Below, piece by piece: positions 18,005 to 27,000 of a stretch of 64,000 nucleotides of DNA (its first letter is position 1; each line of letters opens with the position of its first letter). Source of the DNA: Bacillaceae bacterium JMAK1 (GTDB taxonomy: Bacteria; Bacillota; Bacilli; Bacillales; Marinococcaceae); assembly GCA_012970285.1 (NCBI GenBank), contig JIBW01000002.1, positions 620,001 to 684,000 on the forward strand. Direction: 5' to 3'. Position numbers and translations under genes: made by a program. A model generated the notes under the pieces. That model was not told the DNA's origin and searched no databases. It was given only the letters and a program-made list of their open reading frames with translations.

Positions 18005-19615
18005 ATGAGCGAGCAAAACCGCCGTCACAATGAGACCCGTAAAAACGCTAACGATAAAGGGAATTCTCTAGATCATAAAGATTTTGGAAAATACTTCGAC
18101 TTCTCTAACGCAACATTCGAGAAAAACGATGAAGGTAAAGATGTGATGAGAATCGGTGGTCGAAACATCATCGTCAACGACCCGCCGAACTACCGCAAAG
18201 GTCAACGTCGTAAGCGCAAAGACGTAGAGTTTCATTATGATTTTAGTGTGCCTGAACAAATGAAACAAATCGGCAATGGCAAACGTTACCTCATTCGTAC
18301 ATATGGCTGTCAAATGAATGTTCACGATACAGAGAATATGGCAGGTATTCTAGAAGAGCTTGGCTTTACGAGCACCGATGATACGAATGAAGCAGACGTG
18401 ATCTTACTTAACACGTGTGCGATTCGCGAGAATGCTGAAAACAAAGTGTTCGGTGAGATTGGTCATTTAAAGAGCTTGAAAGTCGAGCGACCAGAAGTTG
18501 TCGTAGGAATTTGTGGCTGTATGAGCCAAGAAGAAAGCGTCGTCAATAAGATTATGCAAAAGCACAATCACGTCGACTTGATTTTTGGTACACATAACAT
18601 TCACCGACTGCCAGAACTTCTCCACGATGCGATTCTCGGTAAAGAGATGGTCATTGAAGTCTGGTCAAAAGAGGGCGATGTCGTTGAGAACATGCCGCGT
18701 AAACGCGCTGGCAAAACGCAAGCTTGGGTGAACATCATGTACGGCTGTGATAAGTTTTGTACGTATTGCATCGTCCCTTACACGCGAGGAAAAGAGCGTA
18801 GCCGTAAGCCAGAAGACATCATTGCGGAAGTGCGAGAGCTCGCCCGCACTGGCTACAAAGAAATTACGCTCCTCGGTCAAAACGTTAATGCTTACGGAAA
18901 AGACTTAGAAGAGCCAAGCAGTTTAGGCAAGTTAATGGACGACATTCGTAAAGTAGACATTCCACGCGTTCGCTTTACGACAAGTCATCCCCGTGATTTT
19001 GATGATGAATTGATCCAAGTGCTCGCCAAAGGCGATAACTTACTTGAACACATCCATCTTCCAGTTCAACACGGAAACAATGACATTCTGAAGTTAATGG
19101 GCCGTAAATATACGCGCGAGCAATATGTAGATCTTGCTGGCCGTATTAAAGACGCCATGCCACATGCAACGTTTACAACGGACCTGATCGTCGGATTCCC
19201 GAACGAAACTGAAGAGCAGTTCCAAGATATGTTAAGCTTAGTTGAAGAAATGAAATACGACAGCGCATTTACGTACATCTATTCACCACGTGAAGGCACA
19301 CCAGCTGCACGTATGGAAGACAACGTAGCGATGGACGTAAAGAAAGACCGTCTTCACCGCTTAAACGAAGTTGTAAACCGCTTATCAGCCGAAAGCAATG
19401 ATCGTATGCAAGGTCAAATTGTAGAAGTACTCATTGAAGGCGAAAGCAAAAAAGATCCAGAAGTCCTCTCAGGTCGAACACGAACGAACAAACGAGTCAA
19501 CGTGCGCGCACCGAAAGAGAAAATCGGTCAACTGATCTATGTAAAAATCACGGAAGTAAAAACGTGGTCGTTAGATGGAGAACTAGTAGAATACAGCGAG
19601 GTGCAGAACGCATGA
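18005..19615 (+). CDS. miaB: tRNA-2-methylthio-N6-dimethylallyladenosine synthase MiaB
   Basis: Radical-SAM methylthiotransferase that adds the ms2 group to i6A37 of tRNAs; its substrate is made by MiaA, encoded at 27790. Three N-terminal cluster cysteines lie in [16 protein letters not shown] and ICGCMSQ; the radical-SAM CxxxCxxC is in [16 protein letters not shown] near residues 248-255; a TRAM domain ends the protein. The 536 aa include a charged N-terminal extension of about 90 residues as in other bacilli. Two ATGs are close; 18005 (MSEQNRR) has AAAGGGG at a proper distance. It overlaps ricA by four bases. Confidence 0.95.
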   Translation: MSEQNRRHNETRKNANDKGNSLDHKDFGKYFDFSNATFEKNDEGKDVMRIGGRNIIVNDPPNYRKGQRRKRKDVEFHYDFSVPEQMKQIGNGKRYLIRTYGCQMNVHDTENMAGILEELGFTSTDDTNEADVILLNTCAIRENAENKVFGEIGHLKSLKVERPEVVVGICGCMSQEESVVNKIMQKHNHVDLIFGTHNIHRLPELLHDAILGKEMVIEVWSKEGDVVENMPRKRAGKTQAWVNIMYGCDKFCTYCIVPYTRGKERSRKPEDIIAEVRELARTGYKEITLLGQNVNAYGKDLEEPSSLGKLMDDIRKVDIPRVRFTTSHPRDFDDELIQVLAKGDNLLEHIHLPVQHGNNDILKLMGRKYTREQYVDLAGRIKDAMPHATFTTDLIVGFPNETEEQFQDMLSLVEEMKYDSAFTYIYSPREGTPAARMEDNVAMDVKKDRLHRLNEVVNRLSAESNDRMQGQIVEVLIEGESKKDPEVLSGRTRTNKRVNVRAPKEKIGQLIYVKITEVKTWSLDGELVEYSEVQNA

Positions 19616-19989
19616 CAGAACCAAAGTACAATAAAGAAGATATTATGGCAAAAGCCCAAGAACTAGCACAAAAGATTACCGAAACAGAAGAAGTAGACTT
19701 TTTCATTCGTGCAGAAGCAAAAATTAACGAAAACGAAAAAGTCCAAAGCAAGATCGAAGAAGTGAAAGCAAAGCAAAAAGAACTCGTCAACTTGCAACAC
19801 TACAAAAAAAGTGAAGCCATGAAAAAGACACAACGCGAAATCAACCGCCTTCACAAAGAAATCGACGAGATTCCAATCGTACAAGAATTCAAACGCAGCC
19901 AAACCGAAGTAAACGAAGTGCTGCAACTCGTTTCATCAACAATTTCAAACGACGTGACTTCACACATCGAAAAAGCAAATAAAAAGTAA
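19612..19989 (+). CDS. ricA: RicA (YmcA), RNase Y specificity factor subunit
   Basis: Helical protein of the YlbF/YmcA family; with RicF and RicT it forms the Ric complex that directs RNase Y cleavage and promotes Spo0A phosphorylation, competence and biofilm formation in B. subtilis. ATG 19612 overlaps the miaB stop (ATGA). The product is 125 aa, shorter than I recall for the B. subtilis protein (about 143), and contains no cysteine, which is notable because the Ric complex binds iron-sulfur clusters. RicF and RicT are not in the window. Confidence 0.85.
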   Translation: MTEPKYNKEDIMAKAQELAQKITETEEVDFFIRAEAKINENEKVQSKIEEVKAKQKELVNLQHYKKSEAMKKTQREINRLHKEIDEIPIVQEFKRSQTEVNEVLQLVSSTISNDVTSHIEKANKK

Positions 19990-19995
19990 GCGGAA

Positions 19996-20025
19996 AACAG
20001 ACCTGATTTCAGGTCTGTTTTTTTG
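19996..20025 (+). terminator. Intrinsic terminator after ricA
   Basis: Perfect 10-bp stem ACAGACCTGA / TCAGGTCTGT with a two-base turn and seven T. Confidence 0.92.
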
Positions 20026-20050
20026 TGTGTAGGCGAGAGAGCGCGGTGGT

Positions 20051-20449
20051 GTAGCAAGAGGAGGCGTAGGTGTAGCAAGAGAAGACGGTGGTGTAGCAAG
20101 AGGAGGCGTTAGTGTAGCAAGAGGAGGCGATGGTGTAGCAAGAGAAGGCGTAGGTGTAGCAAGAGGAGGCGTAGGTGTAGCAAGAGAAGGCGTAGGTGTA
20201 GCAAGAGAAGGGGTTGGTGTAGCAAGAGAAGGCGTAGGTGTAGCAAGAGAAGGGGTTGGTGTAGCAAGAGGAAGCGTTGGTGTAGCAAGAGGAAGCGTAG
20301 GTGTAGCAAGAGGAAGCGTAGGTGTAGCAAGAGGGGGCGTAGGTGTAGCAAGAGGAGGCGTAGGTGTAGCAAGAGAAGGCGTAGGTGTAGCAAGAGAAGG
20401 TGTTGGTGTAGCAAGAGAAGGTGTTGGTGTAGCAAGAGAAGGCATTGGT
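20051..20449. repeat. Minisatellite: 19 tandem copies of a 21-bp unit
   Basis: Nineteen consecutive units of the form GTAGCAAGAG-RAGGCG-TAGGT, each exactly 21 bp, with substitutions confined mainly to positions 11-20; a degenerate twentieth follows. The constant core GTAGCAAGAG is invariant in every copy. Because 21 is a multiple of three, all three minus-strand frames stay open (7-residue periods such as TPSLATP), which explains the long ORFs there. It begins 25 bases after the ricA terminator. No convincing start site supports translation, so I treat it as a non-coding repeat. Confidence 0.95.
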
Positions 20450-20473
20450 GGTGCAAGGCAATACAATGCTATT

Positions 20474-20617
20474 TCAGCAAATGTCCGCCCAGCATGCGAT
20501 GTCCATCACGACCAAGCTTCGTGCTTCTAGGAATTTCGGTATTTTAGTGCCGAGTAGTTCAATAAGATCTAAGATAGTAAGAATGGCATCCACTGCTGTG
20601 CCAACTCGACCTACCAC
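20474..20617 (-). CDS. Doubtful small ORF beside the minisatellite
   Basis: A 47-codon frame on the minus strand starts at a GTG preceded by a G-rich stretch and reads MVGRVGTAVDAILTILDLIE, then a basic and hydrophobic C-terminus ending ACWADIC. It could be a small membrane-associated peptide or a fragment of a decayed gene. The 796-base interval between ricA and dps holds only this and the repeat. I do not recognise it. Confidence 0.22.
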   Translation of the reverse strand: MVGRVGTAVDAILTILDLIELLGTKIPKFLEARSLVVMDIACWADIC

Positions 20618-20700
20618 TGCTATTTTCCCCCATCCTTAAAATTAGTGGCATACTTTTTTCGAAGAACGGGTACAAGATAACTAAGTAGCAAAAAACTTGA

Positions 20701-20738
20701 TTATAACTATTGTTTATTTAGAACGATTATAATATAAT
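20701..20738 (+). promoter_or_regulatory. dps promoter with PerR-like box
   Basis: TTGTTT (20710-20715), a 17-base spacer and TATAAT (20733-20738) form a SigA promoter. TTATAACTATTGTTT (20701-20715), overlapping the -35, matches about 10 of 14 fixed positions of the PerR box TTATAATNATTATAA. The PerR assignment is weak on sequence alone but fits the known control of mrgA/dps-type genes. Confidence 0.45.
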
Positions 20739-20785
20739 AATAGTTGTAAGAGAGATTGCGTGAAATACTTAAGGAGGCTATAACA

Positions 20786-21265
20786 ATGGCTAAAAGACAA
20801 ACTGCGAACATTAAAGGTACAAGCGCAAAAAACATGGAAAAAGAATTAAACGAACAACTGGCAAATTTACACGTCCTTTATATTAAACTTCACAACTATC
20901 ACTGGTACATCAAAGGTCAACATTTCTTCTCACTTCATGAGAAGTTCGAAGAGATGTATGACAAAGTGAAAGGGCACATCGATGAATACGCTGAGCAAAT
21001 GCTCGTCGTACAAGTGAAACCACTTGCTACGATGAAAGATTATTTGCAAGTAGCGACAATTGATGAAGCGACTGGCAATAAATCAGAAGAAGAAATGGTG
21101 AAAGATCTATCTGAAGATCTCCAAAGAATGAGTGCAGATCTTTATGAAGTAATGGAGCAACTTGAAGACAAGCAAGCGATGTCCCTTGCAGATGCAATTC
21201 AAGAAATTGCCCGCGACTTCCAAAAAGACGATTGGATGTTACGTGCCTACTTGGACAAAGAATAA
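20786..21265 (+). CDS. dps: Dps/ferritin-like DNA-protection protein
   Basis: Dodecameric mini-ferritin that oxidises and stores iron and protects DNA from peroxide. The 159 residues contain the ferroxidase signature HNYHWYIKGQHFFSLHEKFE (first His about residue 33, second His about 45, acidic ligands in the following DE helix). ATG 20786 follows AAGGAGG. B. subtilis has two paralogues (dps, mrgA); I cannot say which this corresponds to, so the symbol is generic. Confidence 0.92.
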   Translation: MAKRQTANIKGTSAKNMEKELNEQLANLHVLYIKLHNYHWYIKGQHFFSLHEKFEEMYDKVKGHIDEYAEQMLVVQVKPLATMKDYLQVATIDEATGNKSEEEMVKDLSEDLQRMSADLYEVMEQLEDKQAMSLADAIQEIARDFQKDDWMLRAYLDKE

Positions 21266-21273
21266 GCGTTTAG

Positions 21274-21306
21274 AAGAACCAGCCATAAGGTTGGTTCTTT
21301 TTTTTG
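21274..21306 (+). terminator. Intrinsic terminator after dps
   Basis: AGAACCAGCC-ATAA-GGTTGGTTCT followed by eight T. Confidence 0.9.
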
Positions 21307-21445
21307 TTTCGGTTAATAAGATAGGTGTAGAAGAGCTTCTCGAAAATAATCAAAATGAATGTGCATGAAGTTTGCCTTTGCTCATACATATGTATAAGAA
21401 GAGGCATATTGGCGCCGGTATACTGAAAAAAGGGAGGAACGCGAC

Positions 21446-22162
21446 GTGTCTGAACAACACTATCGTGAAATTATTACGAAAGCTGTTTGTGGAAAAGGTA
21501 GGAAATACTCAAAAACTACACACACGATTTGCCCTCAACATAAACCGACGAGCATCTTAGGGTGTTGGGTCATTAATCATCGTTACGATGCTGTCCGTAA
21601 AGGAGATAGCATCCAAATTAAAGGGACGTATGACATTAACGTTTGGTATTCTTATGAAAAGAATACGAAAACGGATGTGGCAACAAACACCGTTTCATAT
21701 CATGAAAGCATTCCTTTAAAAATGCGACCGGATGAACTGATTACCGATGAACTTGACGTAATCGCCCGTTCAACGAAACAGCCACACACGCTAGAAGCGT
21801 TAATTGCTGAAAATGGCACGGATGTGAACGTTGAAGTTGAGAAGGAGTTTGCGGCAGAAGTGGTCGGTGAAACGAAAGTGTGCGTACTCGTTCACCCAGA
21901 TAAAGAAGATGCCCACTATCAAGATGTGAAGTGGAGCGAAGAAGTATCAGACCAAGAGTTAAAAGATAGTATTGATCCGAAATTCCTCGAACGTCGCCCA
22001 CCTCGAGAATTTGGGGGCAGAAAACGAGGGGAACGGGGAGAACGTGGAGAGCGGGATCGTTTTGAGCATTCTGATCGGGATCGCTTTGAACACCCTGAAC
22101 GTGATCGAGAAAAAGACAGAGATCGAGAAAAAGAAGAGAAATTCGAAGATAAAAAGAGCTAA
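21446..22162 (+). CDS. cotE: Outer spore coat protein CotE with charged C-terminal tail
   Basis: Morphogenetic protein that organises the outer spore coat. Residues 1 to about 180 match CotE (MSEQHYREIITKAVCGKG, then GCWVINHRYDAVRKGDSIQI). The product is 238 aa, versus about 181 in B. subtilis: the extra C-terminal part is a low-complexity Arg/Glu/Asp tail with repeated RGERGERGERDR and DRFEH units. GTG 21446 follows AGGGAGGAA. A CATACATAT element at 21383 could be a SigE -10, but the -35 is unclear. cotE lies upstream of mutS as in B. subtilis. Confidence 0.93.
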   Translation: MSEQHYREIITKAVCGKGRKYSKTTHTICPQHKPTSILGCWVINHRYDAVRKGDSIQIKGTYDINVWYSYEKNTKTDVATNTVSYHESIPLKMRPDELITDELDVIARSTKQPHTLEALIAENGTDVNVEVEKEFAAEVVGETKVCVLVHPDKEDAHYQDVKWSEEVSDQELKDSIDPKFLERRPPREFGGRKRGERGERGERDRFEHSDRDRFEHPERDREKDRDREKEEKFEDKKS

Positions 22163-22188
22163 CCAGGAGGGAATCCTCCTGGTTTTTC
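22161..22188 (+). terminator. Intrinsic terminator after cotE
   Basis: Perfect AACCAGGAGG / CCTCCTGGTT stem, GAAT loop and T run. Confidence 0.92.
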
Positions 22189-22210
22189 TTCGTCTAAAAC
22201 GAACAATTTA

Positions 22211-22219
22211 TGCTATAAT
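22211..22219 (+). promoter_or_regulatory. Extended -10 promoter of mutSL
   Basis: TGCTATAAT is a perfect extended -10 located 37 bases upstream of the mutS GTG and immediately after the cotE terminator. Confidence 0.55.
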
Positions 22220-22255
22220 TTGTCCTAGTTCGCGTTAGAATGAGAGGGAATAATT

Positions 22256-24832
22256 GTGGCACAACAAACACCGATGATGCAGCAATATTTATCAATAAAG
22301 AGCGAGTACAAAGATGCATTTTTGTTCTTTAGGCTCGGCGATTTTTATGAACTTTTTCATGAAGACGCCATTCAAGCCGCTCAACTACTAGAAATTACAT
22401 TAACGAAACGAGGAAAGGGCGACGACGCGATCCCGATGTGCGGCGTTCCTTATCACTCGGCAGAAACTTATATCGATAAAATTATAGAAAAAGGCTACAA
22501 AATCGCTGTCTGTGAACAAGTAGAAGATCCTAGGGAAGCGAAAGGTGTCGTGAAGCGTGACGTTGTGCGCGTCATTACACCAGGAACGGTTATGGAAGGA
22601 CGAGCATTAAGTGCAGAAGAAAATCATTACATTGCTGCGCTTAGCTTTCATAAAGACAAAATCGCTTATGCGAAAAGTGATTTAACGACCGGTGAAACGG
22701 AAGCGGGCATCGTCACCGATGAGCTCGTAGAACTTGAGCGTGTGTTGTTCATTGACGGCATGAAAGAATTGATCGTTAGTCACGACTATCCAGGTGATCT
22801 GAAAAGTTGGCTTAAAGCTGTTCCGTTTACTGTCTCATTTGACGATCAGGACACGATTCCAGAGCCATTACAATCGTTGTATGACGGACAAGATGAAGCG
22901 GTTGAAAAAGCGGTCGGACGAGTATGGTCGTACTTAAGTGAAACGCAAAAACGGTCGCTCGATCATTTGCAGCCAGTAACCCTTAGAATGTCACAGCAAT
23001 TTATGCAAATGGATGCCCATACGCGACGGAACTTAGAGCTTACGTCGTCGCTTATCGATCGCACGAAAAAGGGCACACTCTTCGGATTGCTCGACGAAAC
23101 GAAAACCGCAATGGGTAGCCGCCGACTTCGTCGTTGGATCGAGTCGCCATTGTATCACCAACAAGCGATTGAACGTCGATTAGAACTCGTTAACAAGCTA
23201 AAAGATGAGATGCTCGAACGAGTGAACATTCAAGATGCGTTGCAAAACGTGTATGACTTGGAACGGTTAGTCGGTAAAGTCGCCTACGGTAACGTGAACG
23301 CGCGAGAGCTTGTGCAGTTGAAACGGTCCCTGCAACAAGCACCGTCCATTTTTGAAGCGGTCAACAAGCTCGGCATCGAAGGACGTGCCGTTACGAAAGA
23401 AGCAGAGTTGTGTGAACCGCTTGCGGATCACTTGCAAGACGCACTCGTTGACGAACCACCGATTTCTACGAAAGACGGGGGCATGATTCGAAAAGGCTTT
23501 CATGAACAATTGGATGAGTACCGTGAAGCGAATGAAAACGGCAAAACGTGGCTGAGCAATCTAGAGCGGGAAGAACGTGAAAAGTCTTCGATTAAGACAT
23601 TGAAAATCGGCTATAACCGTGTGTTCGGTTATTATTTAGAAGTGTCTCGCGGGCAATCACATCTCGTTCCCGACTATTTTGAGCGTAAACAGACGTTAAC
23701 GAACGCAGAACGATATGTAACCCCTGAACTCAAAGATATGGAACGTAAGATTCTTGACGCACAAGAGAAAATGGAACTTCTTGAGTACGACTTGTTCGTG
23801 CAAATTCGCGAAACGACAAAAGCGCAAATTACGAAAATCCAGCAACTAGCGAAAGTAATCTCTTACATCGACGTCTTGCAAGGGTTTGCGATTGTGAGTG
23901 AAAATCGACGCTTCACACGACCGACGTTTTCTGAGGATCGTACGTTAAACCTTGTAAACAGTCGTCACCCGGTCGTTGAAGTGACAATCCCTGCAGGCGA
24001 TTACGTCGCAAACGACGTGCATCTGCACGAAGAACGGGAAATGTTACTCATCACAGGACCGAACATGGCCGGAAAAAGTACGTACATGAGGCAAGTGGCA
24101 ATCATTAGCATTATGGCGCAAATCGGTTGCTACGTACCGTGTGACACCGCACAGTTGCCACGATTTGACCGGATTTTTACACGGATCGGAGCGGCTGATG
24201 ATCTTGTGAGTGGTCAAAGTACATTTATGGTCGAGATGGTTGAGACTGAATATGCGTTAAATCAAGCAACGAACAACAGCTTGATCTTGCTCGATGAAAT
24301 CGGTCGAGGAACGTCAACGTATGATGGCATGGCTTTAGCGCAAGCCATTATTGAATTCATTCATGAGCGGGTGCGGGCGAAGACGTTATTTTCGACGCAT
24401 TATCATGAATTGACTGTGCTCGAAGAAGAGCTGGAAACGCTTGATAACGTCCACGTGAAAGCGGAGGAAGAAGACGGCAATGTTGTGTTTTTACACCGTG
24501 TAGAAGCAGGACGAGCGGACAAGAGTTACGGCATTCACGTTGCAAAGCTTGCTTCGTTGCCGACTGAAGTGACAGACCGTGCGGAAACGTTGCTGAAGAC
24601 GTATGAAAGTGGAGAAGCAGCACCCGACAAGAAGCGCACAGAACCGATGCCAGATGAGCAGTTAACGTTGTTTGAAGAACCGAAACGAGCGGAAAAGGTT
24701 AAAGAAACGAAACCGACGAATGACCGTGAGCTTGTCCAGCTAAAAGAAGAGTTGCAACAGCTAGACGTCCTTCATTTGACACCGTTTGAAGCGTTAGAGA
24801 AACTGTACGAATGGCAACGGAAAATGCGTTAA
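22256..24832 (+). CDS. mutS: DNA mismatch repair protein MutS
   Basis: Mismatch-recognition ATPase, 858 residues (the same as B. subtilis). The Phe-x-Glu mismatch wedge is in GDFYELF near residues 28-34, Walker A GPNMAGKSTYMRQ near 601, Walker B LILLDEIGRGTSTYDG near 680, and a C-terminal linker ends with a DUF/helix-turn-helix region. GTG 22256 follows GAGAGGGAA. mutL starts six bases after the mutS stop, forming one repair operon. Confidence 0.97.
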   Translation: MAQQTPMMQQYLSIKSEYKDAFLFFRLGDFYELFHEDAIQAAQLLEITLTKRGKGDDAIPMCGVPYHSAETYIDKIIEKGYKIAVCEQVEDPREAKGVVKRDVVRVITPGTVMEGRALSAEENHYIAALSFHKDKIAYAKSDLTTGETEAGIVTDELVELERVLFIDGMKELIVSHDYPGDLKSWLKAVPFTVSFDDQDTIPEPLQSLYDGQDEAVEKAVGRVWSYLSETQKRSLDHLQPVTLRMSQQFMQMDAHTRRNLELTSSLIDRTKKGTLFGLLDETKTAMGSRRLRRWIESPLYHQQAIERRLELVNKLKDEMLERVNIQDALQNVYDLERLVGKVAYGNVNARELVQLKRSLQQAPSIFEAVNKLGIEGRAVTKEAELCEPLADHLQDALVDEPPISTKDGGMIRKGFHEQLDEYREANENGKTWLSNLEREEREKSSIKTLKIGYNRVFGYYLEVSRGQSHLVPDYFERKQTLTNAERYVTPELKDMERKILDAQEKMELLEYDLFVQIRETTKAQITKIQQLAKVISYIDVLQGFAIVSENRRFTRPTFSEDRTLNLVNSRHPVVEVTIPAGDYVANDVHLHEEREMLLITGPNMAGKSTYMRQVAIISIMAQIGCYVPCDTAQLPRFDRIFTRIGAADDLVSGQSTFMVEMVETEYALNQATNNSLILLDEIGRGTSTYDGMALAQAIIEFIHERVRAKTLFSTHYHELTVLEEELETLDNVHVKAEEEDGNVVFLHRVEAGRADKSYGIHVAKLASLPTEVTDRAETLLKTYESGEAAPDKKRTEPMPDEQLTLFEEPKRAEKVKETKPTNDRELVQLKEELQQLDVLHLTPFEALEKLYEWQRKMR

Positions 24833-24847
24833 GAAAGTGTGAGTGCA

Positions 24848-26701
24848 ATGAATACAATCATTCAACTGGACGAACATTTATCAAATAAAATTGCCGCCGG
24901 TGAAGTTGTGGAGCGTCCCGCTTCGGTCGTGAAAGAATTACTTGAAAATGCGATTGACGCGGGCAGCACCGAAATCGACGTTGCAGTCGAAGAAGGCGGC
25001 CTGTCATCGATTGTGATCATCGATAATGGTCACGGCGTACCCGAAGATGAAGTGGAACTCGCCTTTTTACGCCATGCAACGAGCAAAATAAAAAAAGAAT
25101 CCGACTTGCATCGCATCGAAACGCTCGGCTTTCGAGGGGAAGCATTGCCGAGTATCGCTTCGGTGAGCAAACTAACGATTGAAACGAGCGCAAATGGCAA
25201 TGCGGGCGTTGAGTTAACGTATCAAGGCGGACGATTGATTGGAAGAACGAAAGCAAAGGCACGGCAAGGCACGAAGATTGCAGTCCGGGAACTGTTCTTC
25301 AACACCCCTGCTCGCTTAAAGCACGTGAAGACGATCAACACCGAACTCGGGAAAATTACCGATATTATGAACCGGGCGGCGTTGTCACGACCAGACATTT
25401 CATTTCGTTTTACCCACAACAACAAGCAAATGCTATTCACGAATGGTCGCGGTGATTTGCGTGATGTTATGTTTGCGATTTATGGCAAGCAAGTGATGGA
25501 GAAGGCACTTCCAATCCATCATGAGACGCTTGACTACACGATTACAGGGTTCGTCATTGAACCAGAAGTGAACCGGGCGAGCAGACATTATATGAGTACG
25601 TTTATTAATGGGCGGTACATCCGGCACTTTCCTTTAGTCAAAGCGATTGAACAAGCGTATTACACCCGCTTGCCTTCGCACCGTCATCCGATTGTCGTTC
25701 TTTCTATCATGATGGACCACTCCCTCGTTGATGTGAACGTTCATCCATCCAAGTGGGACGTGCGGCTTAGTAAAGAAGAGTCGCTATTAAAAGAAGTGAC
25801 CGAAAGTATTGAGCACCGCCTAGGGCAAGAAACGCTCATTCCTGAAAAGTCGTCAAACGACGTTCGAAAAGAAAAGGCGCCACTGTTCGAAGAAACACCA
25901 CTGCCACTGTCTTATTCAGAAAAGCGTCCAGAAGTGAGTGTGCGTGAAACGATTGAAGAACCCGTTCAACCGCGATACGATGTCGAATCGATCGTCAAAG
26001 AAGAACCGACGATTGAAGTACCAGTAGAAAGTGTGCAAGAGCCAACGCTACAGCCAGAACCGGAACCTAGCAGTGTGCCGATAGAGGAAGAGCAACGAGA
26101 AGAAGCACACACGAAGCGCATTCCACCTCTTTACCCGATCGGTCAATTACACGGGACGTACATTTTGGCTCAAAATGATCGAGGCTTGTACATGATTGAC
26201 CAACACGCAGCGCAAGAGCGAATTTATTACGAAGAGTTTCATGCGTTGCTGTATAAGAAAAATCGAGACGTGCAAGAATTGTTAATTCCGTTCGTGATGG
26301 AATTTACGAACGAGGAAGTCATTCACATTGAACAGTTGCAAGAAGACTTTCAATCGATTGGTTTATATATGGAACGCTTCGGGCAACAAGCGTACCGTGT
26401 GAGTGCGCATCCGACATGGTTCCCGAAAGGTCAAGAAGAAGAGACAATTCGTGAGATAACGAACCAAGCACTTGAGCTCAAAAAACCAGATGTTGTCGCT
26501 TTGCGTGAAGAAGCGGCCATCCTCATGTCGTGCAAAGCGGCAATTAAAGCCAATCGCCATTTGCGCAACGACGAACTTCTTAGTCTCATTGAGCGGTTAC
26601 GCGCCTGCGAGGAGCCGTTTACGTGCCCTCACGGACGGAACATTTTCGTTCATGTAACGACGTACGAACTTGAGAAAATGTTTAAACGTGTCATGAATTG
26701 A
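24848..26701 (+). CDS. mutL: DNA mismatch repair endonuclease MutL
   Basis: GHKL ATPase and endonuclease of mismatch repair, 617 residues from ATG 24848 (a GTG at 24839 is also in frame). N-terminal ATPase motifs ENAIDAG, DNGHG and GFRGEAL are intact. The C-terminal nuclease motif DQHAAQERIYYEE (DQHAx2Ex4E, near residue 451) and the SCKAAIKAN and CPHGR zinc-site motifs show that this is the nicking type of MutL, as expected without MutH. A Pro/Glu-rich linker (about 340-420) is longer than some homologues. Confidence 0.96.
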   Translation: MNTIIQLDEHLSNKIAAGEVVERPASVVKELLENAIDAGSTEIDVAVEEGGLSSIVIIDNGHGVPEDEVELAFLRHATSKIKKESDLHRIETLGFRGEALPSIASVSKLTIETSANGNAGVELTYQGGRLIGRTKAKARQGTKIAVRELFFNTPARLKHVKTINTELGKITDIMNRAALSRPDISFRFTHNNKQMLFTNGRGDLRDVMFAIYGKQVMEKALPIHHETLDYTITGFVIEPEVNRASRHYMSTFINGRYIRHFPLVKAIEQAYYTRLPSHRHPIVVLSIMMDHSLVDVNVHPSKWDVRLSKEESLLKEVTESIEHRLGQETLIPEKSSNDVRKEKAPLFEETPLPLSYSEKRPEVSVRETIEEPVQPRYDVESIVKEEPTIEVPVESVQEPTLQPEPEPSSVPIEEEQREEAHTKRIPPLYPIGQLHGTYILAQNDRGLYMIDQHAAQERIYYEEFHALLYKKNRDVQELLIPFVMEFTNEEVIHIEQLQEDFQSIGLYMERFGQQAYRVSAHPTWFPKGQEEETIREITNQALELKKPDVVALREEAAILMSCKAAIKANRHLRNDELLSLIERLRACEEPFTCPHGRNIFVHVTTYELEKMFKRVMN

Positions 26702-26828
26702 CAAATCGTTCCTTGATTGTCACATGCTCGTTGTTTAAATGATTTGTTCTATGATACACTAGGAAAAGACAACTTGTATAACATGGGATTGTTATACGAA
26801 AGAATGACACATAAAGGAGTAGAGAGAC

Positions 26829-26933
26829 ATGACACCGATGGATTTAGTAGCCATCCTTGGCATTACGTTTATAGCTGTACTAGTAGCAGTCGTTATGGCA
26901 TACGTTCTATTTAAATACTCCGCGAAGAACTAA
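26829..26933 (+). CDS. 34-aa single-pass membrane peptide
   Basis: Small ORF MTPMDLVAILGITFIAVLVA... of 34 codons ending KYSAKN. It has one hydrophobic segment of about 22 residues followed by a short basic tail. The start is preceded by AAAGGAG, and a good terminator follows at 26944, so it looks like a real monocistronic gene too small for most gene finders. I do not recognise it. It lies between mutL and a methyltransferase gene. Confidence 0.6.
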   Translation: MTPMDLVAILGITFIAVLVAVVMAYVLFKYSAKN

Positions 26934-26943
26934 CGTCGAATAC

Positions 26944-26978
26944 GAGGTGCTACCCGCTTAGGGGAGCACCTCCTTTTC
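26944..26978 (+). terminator. Terminator after the 34-aa peptide gene
   Basis: GAGGTGCT / AGCACCTC 8-bp perfect stem, 13-base loop, CTTTT tail. Confidence 0.7.
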
Positions 26979-27000
26979 AAATAAGAAAGGATATGCATTG

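Noticed and set aside
20051-20449. CRISPR array
   Set aside because: The repeats are contiguous 21-bp units with no unique spacers and no cas genes nearby.
19960-20466. Long minus-strand ORFs (115-168 aa) of 7-residue repeats over the minisatellite
   Set aside because: All three minus frames are open because the unit is 21 bp without stops in those frames. No ribosome site precedes them and the composition is simply that of the repeat.
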